Below, piece by piece: positions 1 to 7,261 of a stretch of DNA of 13,837 bases. The DNA is from CAYNGH01 sp964396845 (lineage in GTDB: Bacteria; Vulcanimicrobiota; JAJTBE01; CAYNGH01). The notes under the pieces are model-generated. The model had not been told where the DNA came from, did not search any database, and saw only the letters and a list, made by a program, of their open reading frames with translations. Both the position numbers and the translations under genes were made by a program. The DNA lies in assembly GCA_964396845.1 (NCBI GenBank), contig CAYNGH010000087.1, forward strand, positions 1 through 13,837. Direction: 5' to 3'. Numbering within the stretch: position 1 is the first letter of the stretch; each line of letters opens with the position of its first letter.

Positions 1-186
1 TGCCAGATGAAAGGATCAAGGCCGATGCAGACTGTCAAACCAGTCCGGCAAAAAACCTCCCAGGCCGTGGGACACTTTAGAAGTGCCCCCATTTGGAATG
101 GGGGAATATAAGTCGAGATGTTCATGATCCTTGGGATTCAGCTCTCGGGCCGTTGGTTATGTGACAGTGGGCGTTGTCAGGCGTTG
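1..186. other. Unassigned left edge
   Basis: No gene can be assigned here. On the plus strand two frames are open from the edge, one stopping at 78-80 and one at about 109-111, so this could be the last codons of a gene starting outside the window. On the minus strand an ATG at 125 opens a frame that runs off the left edge (it begins MNISTYIPPFQMG), but its composition is unconvincing and its ribosome binding site is poor. None of these fragments is recognisable. Overlapping hairpins at 69-104 and a short tandem repeat at 171-190 are listed separately. Confidence 0.4.
69..104. other. Two overlapping, mutually exclusive hairpins
   Basis: Bases 69-77 can pair with 81-89 (9 positions, one A-C mismatch, loop TAG). 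Bases 86-93 can pair perfectly with 97-104 (8 bp, loop TGG). The C-run at 86-89 belongs to both stems, so only one can form at a time. Neither strand has a U-tract after the second stem, so this is not a standard intrinsic terminator. It could be the end of an element lying outside the window or a structured 3' end, but the sequence does not decide. Confidence 0.45.
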
Positions 187-190
187 TCAG
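171..190. repeat. Tandem 10-bp direct repeat
   Basis: The decamer GCGTTGTCAG occurs twice in direct tandem. The second copy contains the stop codon (TGA, minus strand) of the membrane protein gene and the first lies just beyond it. It looks like a small slippage duplication at the 3' end of that gene and has no evident function. Confidence 0.6.
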
Positions 191-1356
191 GTTTTGTTTT
201 CACTTTCTCCGGTCATTTCTGCTGAGGGTCGGTTCTGCAACAGGAAATCCTGTATCTTTTCCGTGAGCCACAGCAGGACTTTGAGATCCTCCTTGAAGGA
301 CAGCCCCACATATATTTGGAGGGTTTTCTCCCGGCTGATGATTAAAAGCACCAGCCCTCGAGGTGAAGGTTTCATTCGAATATGACAGATGGATGCAAGT
401 TCAAGACTGCAGGATTTCCCTTCAATCATCAGAAACCATCGTCGCAGGAGGATTTCCTTTTCATTGAGTTCCAGGCATCTCTGAAGTCCCGACTTGATAA
501 CAATAAGGCAGGAAAAATAGAGTATTATTGCAGAATAGAGGGCATCGTCACCCCCGGAAAAGGGTATGTTCACCAGGGCATCGGCCCGGGTGCTTACCAC
601 GTTGAACCAGACCAGCCCTGCGCACAGGATGCCGGTAAGGAGGGTTCTTCCCAGGAACTCCACACTGCAGGGATACCACATATAGCTTCGCCGGGACGAG
701 GTATGTTCTTCTTCCCGAATTATCTCACCGGGATCCAGCTCACCGATGACCAGCAGGTCAGGATACCTGAGGACCCGCTGGGTAAAAGGCATCAGCAATT
801 CTCCCGGTGAATAGAACATCACTTGTTGAAGCTGATCAATGTAAGTATAATCTACCACATGAAGTCCCAGCCTCCGGGACAGGCAGTCCGCCAGATCCAG
901 AATAGTCCGGTGATCATTTATCTCTTCCACCAGCAGGCGGATTCCATCCCGATTTCCAATGGAAAGGGCCCATATCTCCCGGGGTATTCCCAGGTGAACC
1001 ACCGGGTGGTTTTCCATCATCAGGACCATATCGTCGGTGCGGGGGAATCTTTCCATGGGTGTCAGGGGATAATGTTGGATATATATTGCCTCGGGATGAA
1101 CCTCGATACGCCTTTGAAACTTCCACAGCATGACAAGAATAAAACCCAAGGATAATATTAGAAAGCACAGGGACATCAAAACAATCGGGGGCATTTTCCA
1201 GGCGGACCATGCCCAAAGTGCCAGAATCACAGGCAGGATAATCAGAAAGGGAAATGCCAGGGTCAGGTTTTCCCTGATGCTACCCGAGGAAAAGGAGATA
1301 ACCGTCAACTGGTCAAGGTCTTTTATTTTGATTTTTGACTTGACGACTGGATTCAA
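187..1356 (-). CDS. Multi-pass membrane protein of unknown function
   Basis: A 389-aa protein that I do not recognise. Hydrophobic segments are visible at about residues 32-53 and 56-78 (a membrane hairpin), then near 236-254 and 272-288 (a second hairpin). Each hairpin is followed by a mixed beta-rich soluble stretch, at about 80-180 and 290-370. This arrangement resembles proteins with two bacterial PH-like domains each anchored by a hairpin, but that is a guess from layout, not from a motif. The C-terminus is polar and probably cytoplasmic. The start is a TTG whose last two bases overlap the TGA stop of the upstream M20 peptidase (TTGA), so translation is probably coupled and the two are co-transcribed. 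No in-frame start with a better ribosome binding site was found. Confidence 0.75.
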   Translation of the reverse strand: MNPVVKSKIKIKDLDQLTVISFSSGSIRENLTLAFPFLIILPVILALWAWSAWKMPPIVLMSLCFLILSLGFILVMLWKFQRRIEVHPEAIYIQHYPLTPMERFPRTDDMVLMMENHPVVHLGIPREIWALSIGNRDGIRLLVEEINDHRTILDLADCLSRRLGLHVVDYTYIDQLQQVMFYSPGELLMPFTQRVLRYPDLLVIGELDPGEIIREEEHTSSRRSYMWYPCSVEFLGRTLLTGILCAGLVWFNVVSTRADALVNIPFSGGDDALYSAIILYFSCLIVIKSGLQRCLELNEKEILLRRWFLMIEGKSCSLELASICHIRMKPSPRGLVLLIISREKTLQIYVGLSFKEDLKVLLWLTEKIQDFLLQNRPSAEMTGESENKT

Positions 1357-2594
1357 ATTCCCATGGTCTTCCTTTCCATGTAAAGACTCACTGTATCGGT
1401 GATAATTCTCTGGCAGAGTGTCAGGGATTCAATCTCCACATATTCCCCCCCCTGGTGCTCATTTCCCCCCACAGGAGGAATAACCACTGTGGGGATTACC
1501 TGTCCCAGGTAGTTTTCATCGGCATTGGACTTGCCCCAGGTGAGTATCCCTTCTTCTCCTGTCACCCGGCGGACGGCATCTCTGGCGCAGTCAACCAGCC
1601 GGTGGGAGGGATCCATTTTCCACGGCTCCATGAAGGGAGTTGTCCGCAGGTTGTATTCCAGAGGTTCTCCAGTTTTCTCCCCGGGATCAATCACTTCGAA
1701 CCGGGGCAGTCCGGTTTCCGGGTTCTGGTGTTTCTCTTCCAGATTCCGGCAGGTGGCCCGGTAATCATTCAGGACACGGGCCACGGTTTTAGGGGGAGAG
1801 AAGATATTGTCAAACCAGATGATGCAGTCCTCGGGAGATGACAGCCCCCCGCCCATAGCCTGAATACCGCCGATGGAAACATTAGGCTCTGGCATGTCGG
1901 GGTCATTGCCCAGATCAATTTTTTTTACTTCATCAATGGCGGAAAGGGCATATTCTACCGGGTTGATTATATGCTCCGGTGTAGAGGCATGGGCCGCCCG
2001 GCCTGTCACCCGGATTCCCGTCCGGGATCTGCCGTGCCGGCCAATGATGATATTTCTGGGGGATGGCGTTGCATTTCCGCTTCCCACCTCGGGGACGATA
2101 CAGCCGGCACAGTCGGAGATGAAATCCGACCCCGCCAGCAGGTGCGCCCCCATGGATTCATTCTCTTCATCAACTCCAAAGGCCACCTTCAGCACATATC
2201 CCCTGGGGGCCAGATTCCCGATGGCAGAAAGGATAGCAGCAATCCCTCCTTTCATATCCGATGATCCCAGTCCGTAAAGCCTGCCTTCAGCTTCCCTGGG
2301 GATATAAGGATCAAGTCCCATCTTCTTCCAGGCTCCCACCGGAGGGACCGTGTCCATGTGGGCATACAGAAGGAAGCTTTTATCGCCTTCTCCCTTGCGG
2401 GCCAGCACATTGAAATGTTCCAAGCTGATAATCCGCCCGTCTATGGTCATGGTTCGCTCCACCTTCTGACGGGAAGTTTCAAAACCTGCTCTTTGGAGAT
2501 AGTCTTCCAAAAAAAGGGCAATCTGTTCTTCCTGAAAAAAAGGGGATGCAATGGAGATGAGTTTCTTTAAAATCTTGAGGGTATCTTTTTCCAT
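1353..2594 (-). CDS. M20 family zinc metallopeptidase (ArgE/DapE/CPG2-like)
   Basis: A 413-aa cytosolic amidohydrolase of the M20 family, which removes acyl or amino-acid groups from small substrates using a two-zinc centre. Family motifs are in order: HMD (H79, D81), D113 in SSDMKGG, the acidic DEE cluster at 142-144 (general base and metal ligand), and the C-terminal NEHQGGE histidine. A lid/dimerisation domain lies between, beginning near the GRHGR stretch. The exact substrate (acetylornithine, succinyl-diaminopimelate, dipeptide, other) cannot be read from the sequence. I chose the ATG at 2594, preceded by an AGGA-type site, over an ATG 39 bases upstream that has no ribosome binding site. 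It is followed by an overlapping membrane protein gene. Neighbours do not point to arginine or lysine synthesis. Confidence 0.88.
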   Translation of the reverse strand: MEKDTLKILKKLISIASPFFQEEQIALFLEDYLQRAGFETSRQKVERTMTIDGRIISLEHFNVLARKGEGDKSFLLYAHMDTVPPVGAWKKMGLDPYIPREAEGRLYGLGSSDMKGGIAAILSAIGNLAPRGYVLKVAFGVDEENESMGAHLLAGSDFISDCAGCIVPEVGSGNATPSPRNIIIGRHGRSRTGIRVTGRAAHASTPEHIINPVEYALSAIDEVKKIDLGNDPDMPEPNVSIGGIQAMGGGLSSPEDCIIWFDNIFSPPKTVARVLNDYRATCRNLEEKHQNPETGLPRFEVIDPGEKTGEPLEYNLRTTPFMEPWKMDPSHRLVDCARDAVRRVTGEEGILTWGKSNADENYLGQVIPTVVIPPVGGNEHQGGEYVEIESLTLCQRIITDTVSLYMERKTMGI

Positions 2595-2781
2595 GGCTTG
2601 CCGTCCTGTGAATTTATTGCTTTTGCGTCCCATTAGAGAATACTTGTTAGAATACCCGTTAAGTTGACAAGATATCAGGGGATATTAATTTCTTGTTGCT
2701 CAATCAAATATTTCGGACACTCTGCGGGATTCCTCCGGCGGGGATGAAATTGTCGGGAGTGCTGTCCTGATGTTTCCAAAT

Positions 2782-2798
2782 TGTAATCAAATTGTTAT
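2782..2798 (+). promoter_or_regulatory. WalR/PhoP-type direct repeat upstream of murI
   Basis: TGTAAT-CAAAT-TGTTAT is an exact match to the WalR (YycF) consensus TGTWAH-N5-TGTWAH. It ends 20 bases upstream of the -35 element of the murI promoter, where an activator could sit. A further half-site, TGTAAA, occurs at 2809-2814 but is out of register. Function is inferred from the motif only; PhoP recognises a very similar repeat on the opposite strand. Confidence 0.55.
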
Positions 2799-2818
2799 CA
2801 TCCGTTATTGTAAAGCGA

Positions 2819-2847
2819 TTGACGCCGTGGCCCCGGACGGTTAGAAT
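2819..2847 (+). promoter_or_regulatory. Sigma-A-like promoter of murI
   Basis: -35 TTGACG (5 of 6 matches) and -10 TAGAAT (5 of 6) are separated by exactly 17 bases. Transcription would start near 2854, giving a leader of about 28 bases before the murI ATG. The -10 region shares the 11-mer GGTTAGAATAG with the promoter at 7133-7161. Confidence 0.75.
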
Positions 2848-2881
2848 AGTCATATCCTGTAAGGTTCAGAAGATAAAATAT

Positions 2882-3682
2882 ATGGAAAAAAACAAGGGCA
2901 TAGGGATTTTTGATTCCGGGGTGGGCGGTCTTTCGGTTGCCTCCCGAGTTCACCAGCTCCTTCCCCGGGAGCGGATAATTTATTTTGGCGATACCGCCAA
3001 TCTTCCCTATGGCGACAAGACCCCGGAGCAGATAATCGGGTATGTCAATAATATCATCAAATTTCTGATGGGGACAGACATAAAAGCCCTGGTGATGGCC
3101 TGCAACACTTCATCGGCCCTGGTGCTTCCCCGGCTCAAGGGCAATATTTCTGTGCCGACCCTGGGAGTTATCGAATATGCTTCCAGAATGGCCCTGCAGG
3201 TTTCTGCCAACGAACGGATCGGTGTGGTGGCAAATCCCGTCACCACAAATTCCGGTGCTTATCCATCGTGTATAGTCAATATTTCCTTAAACGGCACAAG
3301 GGTTTATCAGCAGGCATGTCCCCGGTGGGTTCCCCTGGTGGAATCAGGGATTATCGAAGGCGATGAAGTGGAAAAAATTGTGGCCCAGGATATTGAACCC
3401 CTGTTGAGAAACAAGGTTGACACCATAATATTGGGATGCACCCATTATCCGTTTCTTTCCCCGGTGATACGGCGGATTGCCGGTGATGGCATTCGCCTGG
3501 TGGATCCTGCCGGCGCTCTGTCGGAACATCTCCAGGAGATCCTTGCCCGGGAGAATCTCCTCTCAGAGGATCCCGCGCCGGAACACCGGTTTTTTGTCAG
3601 CGGGGATCCAGAAGAGTTTCGCCGGAAGGGGAGCCTGTTTTTCGGCAGGGAAATCCCCCCGGTGGAAAAGGTTGAGCTGTAA
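2882..3682 (+). CDS. murI: Glutamate racemase
   Basis: A 266-aa cytosolic enzyme that converts L-glutamate to D-glutamate for peptidoglycan stem peptides, by a two-cysteine, cofactor-independent mechanism. The family signatures are all present: D11-S12 in IFDSGVGGL, FGDTANLPYG at 35-44, the first catalytic cysteine C74 in ACNTSSA, and the second, C186, with H188 in GCTHYPFL. The length is typical of the family. The ATG at 2882 gives the normal MurI N-terminus; the reading frame extends 30 codons upstream, but that part overlaps the promoter and regulatory box and is not family-like. The ribosome binding site is weak. The gene stands alone, convergent with the GHMP kinase gene 36 bases away, and appears to be driven by the promoter at 2819-2847 under a WalR-type box, which fits a cell-wall gene. 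Confidence 0.95.
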   Translation: MEKNKGIGIFDSGVGGLSVASRVHQLLPRERIIYFGDTANLPYGDKTPEQIIGYVNNIIKFLMGTDIKALVMACNTSSALVLPRLKGNISVPTLGVIEYASRMALQVSANERIGVVANPVTTNSGAYPSCIVNISLNGTRVYQQACPRWVPLVESGIIEGDEVEKIVAQDIEPLLRNKVDTIILGCTHYPFLSPVIRRIAGDGIRLVDPAGALSEHLQEILARENLLSEDPAPEHRFFVSGDPEEFRRKGSLFFGREIPPVEKVEL

Positions 3683-3718
3683 GGCCCTGCATCGGATTCG
3701 TCCCCTCTGTTGAGGTGT

Positions 3719-4720
3719 TTATGTTATCACCATTCCCTCATAGTCAATCCCCACATTCAGCAGTTGTGCTCCTGCCTTTTTCAGGGCTTCTTCCACATCT
3801 TCCCGGAGGTTGCCGGGACAAAGGGTAATCATGCAACCTCCTCCGCCGGCGCCACAGAGTTTGGAGCCCCAGGCCCCGGCATTTCTGGCCGACGCAATGA
3901 TCCCGTCAATATAATCGTTGGTCACCCCTTTGGATAACTTCCGACGGCATTTCCATTCTTCCTGGATCATGGCCCCGATCTTTTCTGTGTCTTCATCCAG
4001 AAAGGCATCTTGAAGCTGGCAGGCAATCTTTCGAATTTTGACCAGATTTTCATATGTGTGCCCGGTTCCGTCAATAGTCATCTTGAGCATATCCCAGTTG
4101 TTTGCGCCGGAATAATGGGATATCCCCGTATATGAAACAATCAGCCCCCGGTTTATTTCCTGCTGGAATTTGCCTTCCACTGCCAACTGTTGGGGATGAC
4201 AGCCTTTTTCGTCAAAATGAAGGGAGTGAACCTTGCCCAGAACTGCGCCATAATAATCCTGTTTGCCTGTAGGAATGCCCAGGTGTCCTGCCTCGATGGC
4301 AGCCCCCCGATCAATCATCCGGTAAATATCCATTCTTTCTCCGGTGATTTTATAAAGAGCCGCGCAAAGGGCCATTAGCAGGCTGGAAGAGGCCCCAAGC
4401 CCCGAGCCTTTTGGAGCCTGGTTGCAGGTGGTGATATTTATCCCCGCCTTGGGATGGTATGAACTGATGGCCCGCTGGATGAGGGAAGTAGGGCCGGTCA
4501 GGTTCATTTTGCCGATGGATTCAAATACTTCCCAGTGATCCAGGTCCACCGAGTGAATATGAATCTGGCAGTCCTGCCGGGTTTCCATGGTGACATCGCT
4601 GTAAAGAGTAATCCCGGCGTTGACAGTGATGCCTCCCCCCAGAAAAAGATATAGGGGATAAAGGTCCAGTGTCCCTCCGGCAAAATCCACCCGGTTGACG
4701 GTCCTGACCTTGACTTTCAT
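3719..4720 (-). CDS. GHMP-family sugar kinase
   Basis: A 333-aa cytosolic ATP-dependent small-molecule kinase of the GHMP superfamily. Motif 1 is the N-terminal RVDFAGGTLDL (10-20, substrate side), motif 2 the ATP-binding PKGSGLGASSS (103-113), and motif 3 the C-terminal SKLCGAGGGGCMI (286-298). The GKQDYYGA segment at 152-159 carries the expected catalytic aspartate. The combination most resembles the D-glycero-D-manno-heptose-7-phosphate kinase/fucokinase branch rather than galactokinase or mevalonate kinase, but the substrate is not certain. The start at 4720 follows a strong GGAGG site; an ATG 21 bases upstream does not. It lies 113 bases downstream of ricT on the same strand and may be the last gene of the holB-ricT transcript. 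A surface-glycan role would agree with the glycosyltransferase elsewhere in the window, but that is inference. Confidence 0.85.
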   Translation of the reverse strand: MKVKVRTVNRVDFAGGTLDLYPLYLFLGGGITVNAGITLYSDVTMETRQDCQIHIHSVDLDHWEVFESIGKMNLTGPTSLIQRAISSYHPKAGINITTCNQAPKGSGLGASSSLLMALCAALYKITGERMDIYRMIDRGAAIEAGHLGIPTGKQDYYGAVLGKVHSLHFDEKGCHPQQLAVEGKFQQEINRGLIVSYTGISHYSGANNWDMLKMTIDGTGHTYENLVKIRKIACQLQDAFLDEDTEKIGAMIQEEWKCRRKLSKGVTNDYIDGIIASARNAGAWGSKLCGAGGGGCMITLCPGNLREDVEEALKKAGAQLLNVGIDYEGMVIT

Positions 4721-4833
4721 GATTTTTCCTCCGGTACTCAAGAGATAATAATACTAACACCTGCCCCCTGGCGGGTCGATTTTGTTTTGAAATAAAAGAC
4801 CAAGTGGATGAAATTATACACTCTCTGGCAGGG

Positions 4834-5706
4834 TCATTTCTTTCGCTGAAAAGCTTTAAAACCTTTTTTAATCTCGTATGTATTTTTATCCAGCTGATGG
4901 AAGGCTTCTCCGGGATATTCCACTCTGGCCCGGGAAGGAAGCTCTATAATTACTGTCTGCTTGGGGATGTTCATCTCTACCACCACACCGCTTCCTTCGG
5001 GAAGGTTTATCCTGCTGTCTATGTCCGGAAGATCCCGGGTAAGTTCCCGATACAAGCTGTGTTCGTAGCGAAGACAGCACATGAGCCGGCCACATGTGCC
5101 GGAAATTTTTACGGGATTCAGGGACAGCCCTTGTTCTTTGGCCATCTTGATGGAAACCGGATCGAAGCTGTGGAGAAAAGTGGCACAGCAACAGGTCAGT
5201 CCGCAGGGGCCAAGTCCTCCCAGCATTTTGGCCACATCCCGGACCCCAATCTGGTGAAGTTCAATCCTCTTGTGGAAAACCGATGCCAGGTCCCTCACCA
5301 GTGCCCGGAAATCCACCCGGCCCTCGGCAGAAAAGTAAAATACAATCTTGCTCTGATCCAGGGTATATTCCACATCCACTAACTTCATGGGGAGGCTGTT
5401 TTCTCGGATTTTCTCGATGCCCACCCGGAAAGCTTCAGCAGAGCGATACTTGTTTTCTTCGTATGTTTCCATGTCCTCGGGGGTTGCCTTGCGGATCACC
5501 GGCTTGATGGTCAGCTTTTCATCTTCTTCGCCGGGGTCCATCCTGTCCCGCATCACCTGCCCCAGCTCCTGTCCCCGGATAGTTTCCACCACCACCCAGT
5601 CACCGGGGTTTATCTGGAGTTCACCGGGATCAAACATATAAATCTTTCCGCAACGGCGGAAGGAAACCCCCACCATCTGCCTGCTTTTTTCAATTACCTC
5701 TTCCAT
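4834..5706 (-). CDS. ricT: RicT/YaaT, PSP1-domain regulator
   Basis: A 290-aa homologue of Bacillus subtilis YaaT (RicT). There it forms a complex with RicA (YmcA) and RicF (YlbF), carries iron-sulphur clusters, supports RNase Y-dependent mRNA maturation, and affects sporulation, competence and biofilm formation. The PSP1 domain covers roughly residues 50-150. The cysteine signatures are intact: C168 in GLGPCG, C172-C174 as three consecutive cysteines, C205 in SGTCGR, and C210-C211 in LMCCLRYE. The gene follows holB by 25 bases, the conserved Firmicutes order, so the two are surely co-transcribed. The ATG at 5706 is served by a GGAAGAGG that comes from an upstream copy of a 13-base tandem duplication. 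The basic C-terminus (KAFQRKK) is typical. Confidence 0.93.
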   Translation of the reverse strand: MEEVIEKSRQMVGVSFRRCGKIYMFDPGELQINPGDWVVVETIRGQELGQVMRDRMDPGEEDEKLTIKPVIRKATPEDMETYEENKYRSAEAFRVGIEKIRENSLPMKLVDVEYTLDQSKIVFYFSAEGRVDFRALVRDLASVFHKRIELHQIGVRDVAKMLGGLGPCGLTCCCATFLHSFDPVSIKMAKEQGLSLNPVKISGTCGRLMCCLRYEHSLYRELTRDLPDIDSRINLPEGSGVVVEMNIPKQTVIIELPSRARVEYPGEAFHQLDKNTYEIKKGFKAFQRKK

Positions 5707-5719
5707 TTGCCTCTTCCAT
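5694..5719 (-). repeat. 13-base tandem duplication over the ricT start
   Basis: On the coding strand ATGGAAGAGGCAA is followed directly by ATGGAAGAGGTAA (12 of 13 identical). The second copy carries the ricT start codon, and the GGAAGAGG of the first copy supplies its ribosome binding site. The two ATGs are 13 bases apart and therefore in different frames, so the upstream one is a decoy, not an N-terminal extension. Confidence 0.75.
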
Positions 5720-5731
5720 TCTTTTTTTTGA

Positions 5732-6757
5732 TTAAGCCTCGCTGGCCCTGAGCAGATGGATCAACAGCCTCTGCAGGGCCATCCTGATATTTAAATTGTT
5801 GTTTAATACCAGCCTGCGGATCTCCAGAATCAGATTCCCGAATTCTGTAACATCTGATGGATTATAAATTTGTGCCCCCAGGCGGATGGAGTCGATAAAG
5901 TCGCTGTTTATTACCGATTCTCGCCCCCCGCCTCCCTGAAGTACAATCAGATCCCGGGTCCAGGACAGGAAAACTTCGAAGGTTGATTCCAGAAGCTCCA
6001 CATCGGAGTATGATGCCTTGAATGAACCGGAGAAGGCCAGAACATCTCCCAGGGATCCATCGGGCAGGGTATCGAGGATTGTCAGGATGGATCTGCGCCT
6101 TTCCCAGAACTGTTCATCCTGCCACAGCTTCAAGGCCCTTCCGGGAGAACCCCACGCCATTATGCCTGTGAGCTTTACCCGGAAGGGATCCTGCTGGGGG
6201 GAAACATGGTGGGACAAGACTTCTTCCACCTGGGCCTGGCTCAGGGGATGAAATTTAAAGTGCCGGCAACGGGAAATGATAGTGGGAAGAAGATCTCCGG
6301 GCCGGGATGTTACAAGGACAATAATGACCCCGGATCCCGGTTCCTCCAGGACTTTCAGAAGGGCATTCTGGGCCTGATCGTTTAAGAGGTGGGCATCATT
6401 CACTATGAACACCCGGAACCGGCCTTCAAAGGGCTTGTAGGCGGACTGATCCGTCAACTCCCGGCGGACCTGCTCGATGAGAATCATCTTCCGCTGAGGA
6501 TCCCTTTCTAAAAGTACTATATCAGGATGAACCATAGCATGAATTTTTCTGCAGGAACGGCAGGTTTCGCAGGGAGGTTCTTCGCCGTTGCAGTTGACCA
6601 GCCGGGCAAAATGAAAGGCGGTCATTTTTTTCCCCACCGATTCCATCCCCGAAAATATATATGAACCTGAAGCTTTTCCTTCTTTGAAGAGTCGGAAAAG
6701 ACGATTCCGGTTCTCCTGGTGTCCTGTGAGGGCCGGGGTTTTAACTGAAAGAGTCAT
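5732..6757 (-). CDS. holB: DNA polymerase III, delta prime subunit
   Basis: A 341-aa clamp-loader subunit of the AAA+ family, which helps load the beta sliding clamp during chromosome replication. Visible elements: a Walker A-like GMESVGKK at 37-44 (Lys in place of the usual Thr/Ser after GK, as expected for the non-hydrolysing delta prime), a zinc-binding cluster C56, C63, C66, C69, a Walker B region RVFIVNDAH (115-123), and the SRC motif at 162-164 that holds the arginine finger. Length is as usual. The start at 6757 has only a weak ribosome binding site but gives the standard N-terminus. The gene sits between an unknown 101-aa gene (41 bases upstream) and ricT (25 bases downstream). The usual upstream partners in Bacillus (tmk, yaaQ, yaaR) are not here. 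Confidence 0.94.
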   Translation of the reverse strand: MTLSVKTPALTGHQENRNRLFRLFKEGKASGSYIFSGMESVGKKMTAFHFARLVNCNGEEPPCETCRSCRKIHAMVHPDIVLLERDPQRKMILIEQVRRELTDQSAYKPFEGRFRVFIVNDAHLLNDQAQNALLKVLEEPGSGVIIVLVTSRPGDLLPTIISRCRHFKFHPLSQAQVEEVLSHHVSPQQDPFRVKLTGIMAWGSPGRALKLWQDEQFWERRRSILTILDTLPDGSLGDVLAFSGSFKASYSDVELLESTFEVFLSWTRDLIVLQGGGGRESVINSDFIDSIRLGAQIYNPSDVTEFGNLILEIRRLVLNNNLNIRMALQRLLIHLLRASEA

Positions 6758-6798
6758 TAATCTTCAATAATATCCAATCCCGTGGAAACCGCCGGTGA

Positions 6799-7104
6799 TT
6801 AATTCCAGCGGAAACGGCAGGTTTTAATCAGCTTCCGGGCATATTTCTGATGGGGCATCATCAGGTTATACCACACTGTTATGGCTCGACGAAAACCGCC
6901 TCCCTGGAAAACCTTCACCAAGCCCAGGGGAATCCAACCTTCCTGGGACTGGCCTGATATCAAACTCTTCAACAGGAGCCTCTCCAGGTTTTTTATCAGC
7001 TCCACCTTGTCCTGACGGGTTTCCGACGAAATAAGCCTGAAGGTGAGATAGTTGTAATTAATCGGTTTGGTGTCAGACAATCCGATATTTTTCATATTTT
7101 GCAT
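6799..7104 (-). CDS. Small basic protein of unknown function, first gene of holB operon
   Basis: A 101-aa, lysine/arginine-rich protein that I do not recognise. It has no signal peptide, membrane segment or cysteine pair (one cysteine, near the C-terminus). A conserved-looking core, GWIPLGLVKVFQGGGFRRA, is followed by aromatic and basic residues, which might bind nucleic acid, but that is speculation. Support for coding: an AAGGGGAT ribosome binding site 8 bases before the ATG at 7104, a well-formed promoter at 7133-7161, and close linkage (41 bases) to holB. It occupies the place where Bacillus has yaaR (DUF327) but does not resemble that protein by eye. Confidence 0.7.
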   Translation of the reverse strand: MQNMKNIGLSDTKPINYNYLTFRLISSETRQDKVELIKNLERLLLKSLISGQSQEGWIPLGLVKVFQGGGFRRAITVWYNLMMPHQKYARKLIKTCRFRWN

Positions 7105-7132
7105 TTATATATCCCCTTTTATCCGCAAGTCT

Positions 7133-7161
7133 ATTCTAACCTTTTGCAAGATAATATTCAA
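7133..7161 (-). promoter_or_regulatory. Sigma-A-like promoter of the 101-aa gene/holB/ricT operon
   Basis: On the minus strand -35 TTGAAT (4 of 6) and -10 TAGAAT (5 of 6) are 17 bases apart. The -10 lies about 30 bases before the ATG at 7104. The surrounding 11-mer GGTTAGAATAG is identical to that in the murI promoter. Confidence 0.65.
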
Positions 7162-7261
7162 GAACAAAAGGGTTAACAGATAGTTAAATTTTTGGATTTT
7201 TATAAAAAAGGAGGCGGCAACAGGCCCGGAGAAAAATCATCCCTGATAAAGGAGAAATTGA

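Noticed and set aside
382..1155. Long plus-strand open frames opposite the membrane protein gene
   Set aside because: They lie antisense to a gene with clear membrane segments and a coupled start, have no ribosome binding sites and no recognisable motifs; similar shadows lie opposite the M20, GHMP, ricT, holB and P60 genes.
2663..2690. Perfect -35 TTGACA on the plus strand upstream of murI
   Set aside because: No -10 at 16-18 bases; the promoter at 2819-2847 is much better placed.
4759..4789. Terminator-like hairpin on the plus strand (ACCTGCC/GGCGGGT, then TTTTGTTTT)
   Set aside because: No plus-strand gene ends here; on the minus strand, where genes are transcribed, the stem has no U-tract. 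Probably a chance pairing in the GHMP leader.
7208..7214. Perfect AAGGAGG upstream of the MetH-activation gene
   Set aside because: No ATG, GTG or TTG follows at a usable distance; the real start at 7262 has its own AAAGGAG.
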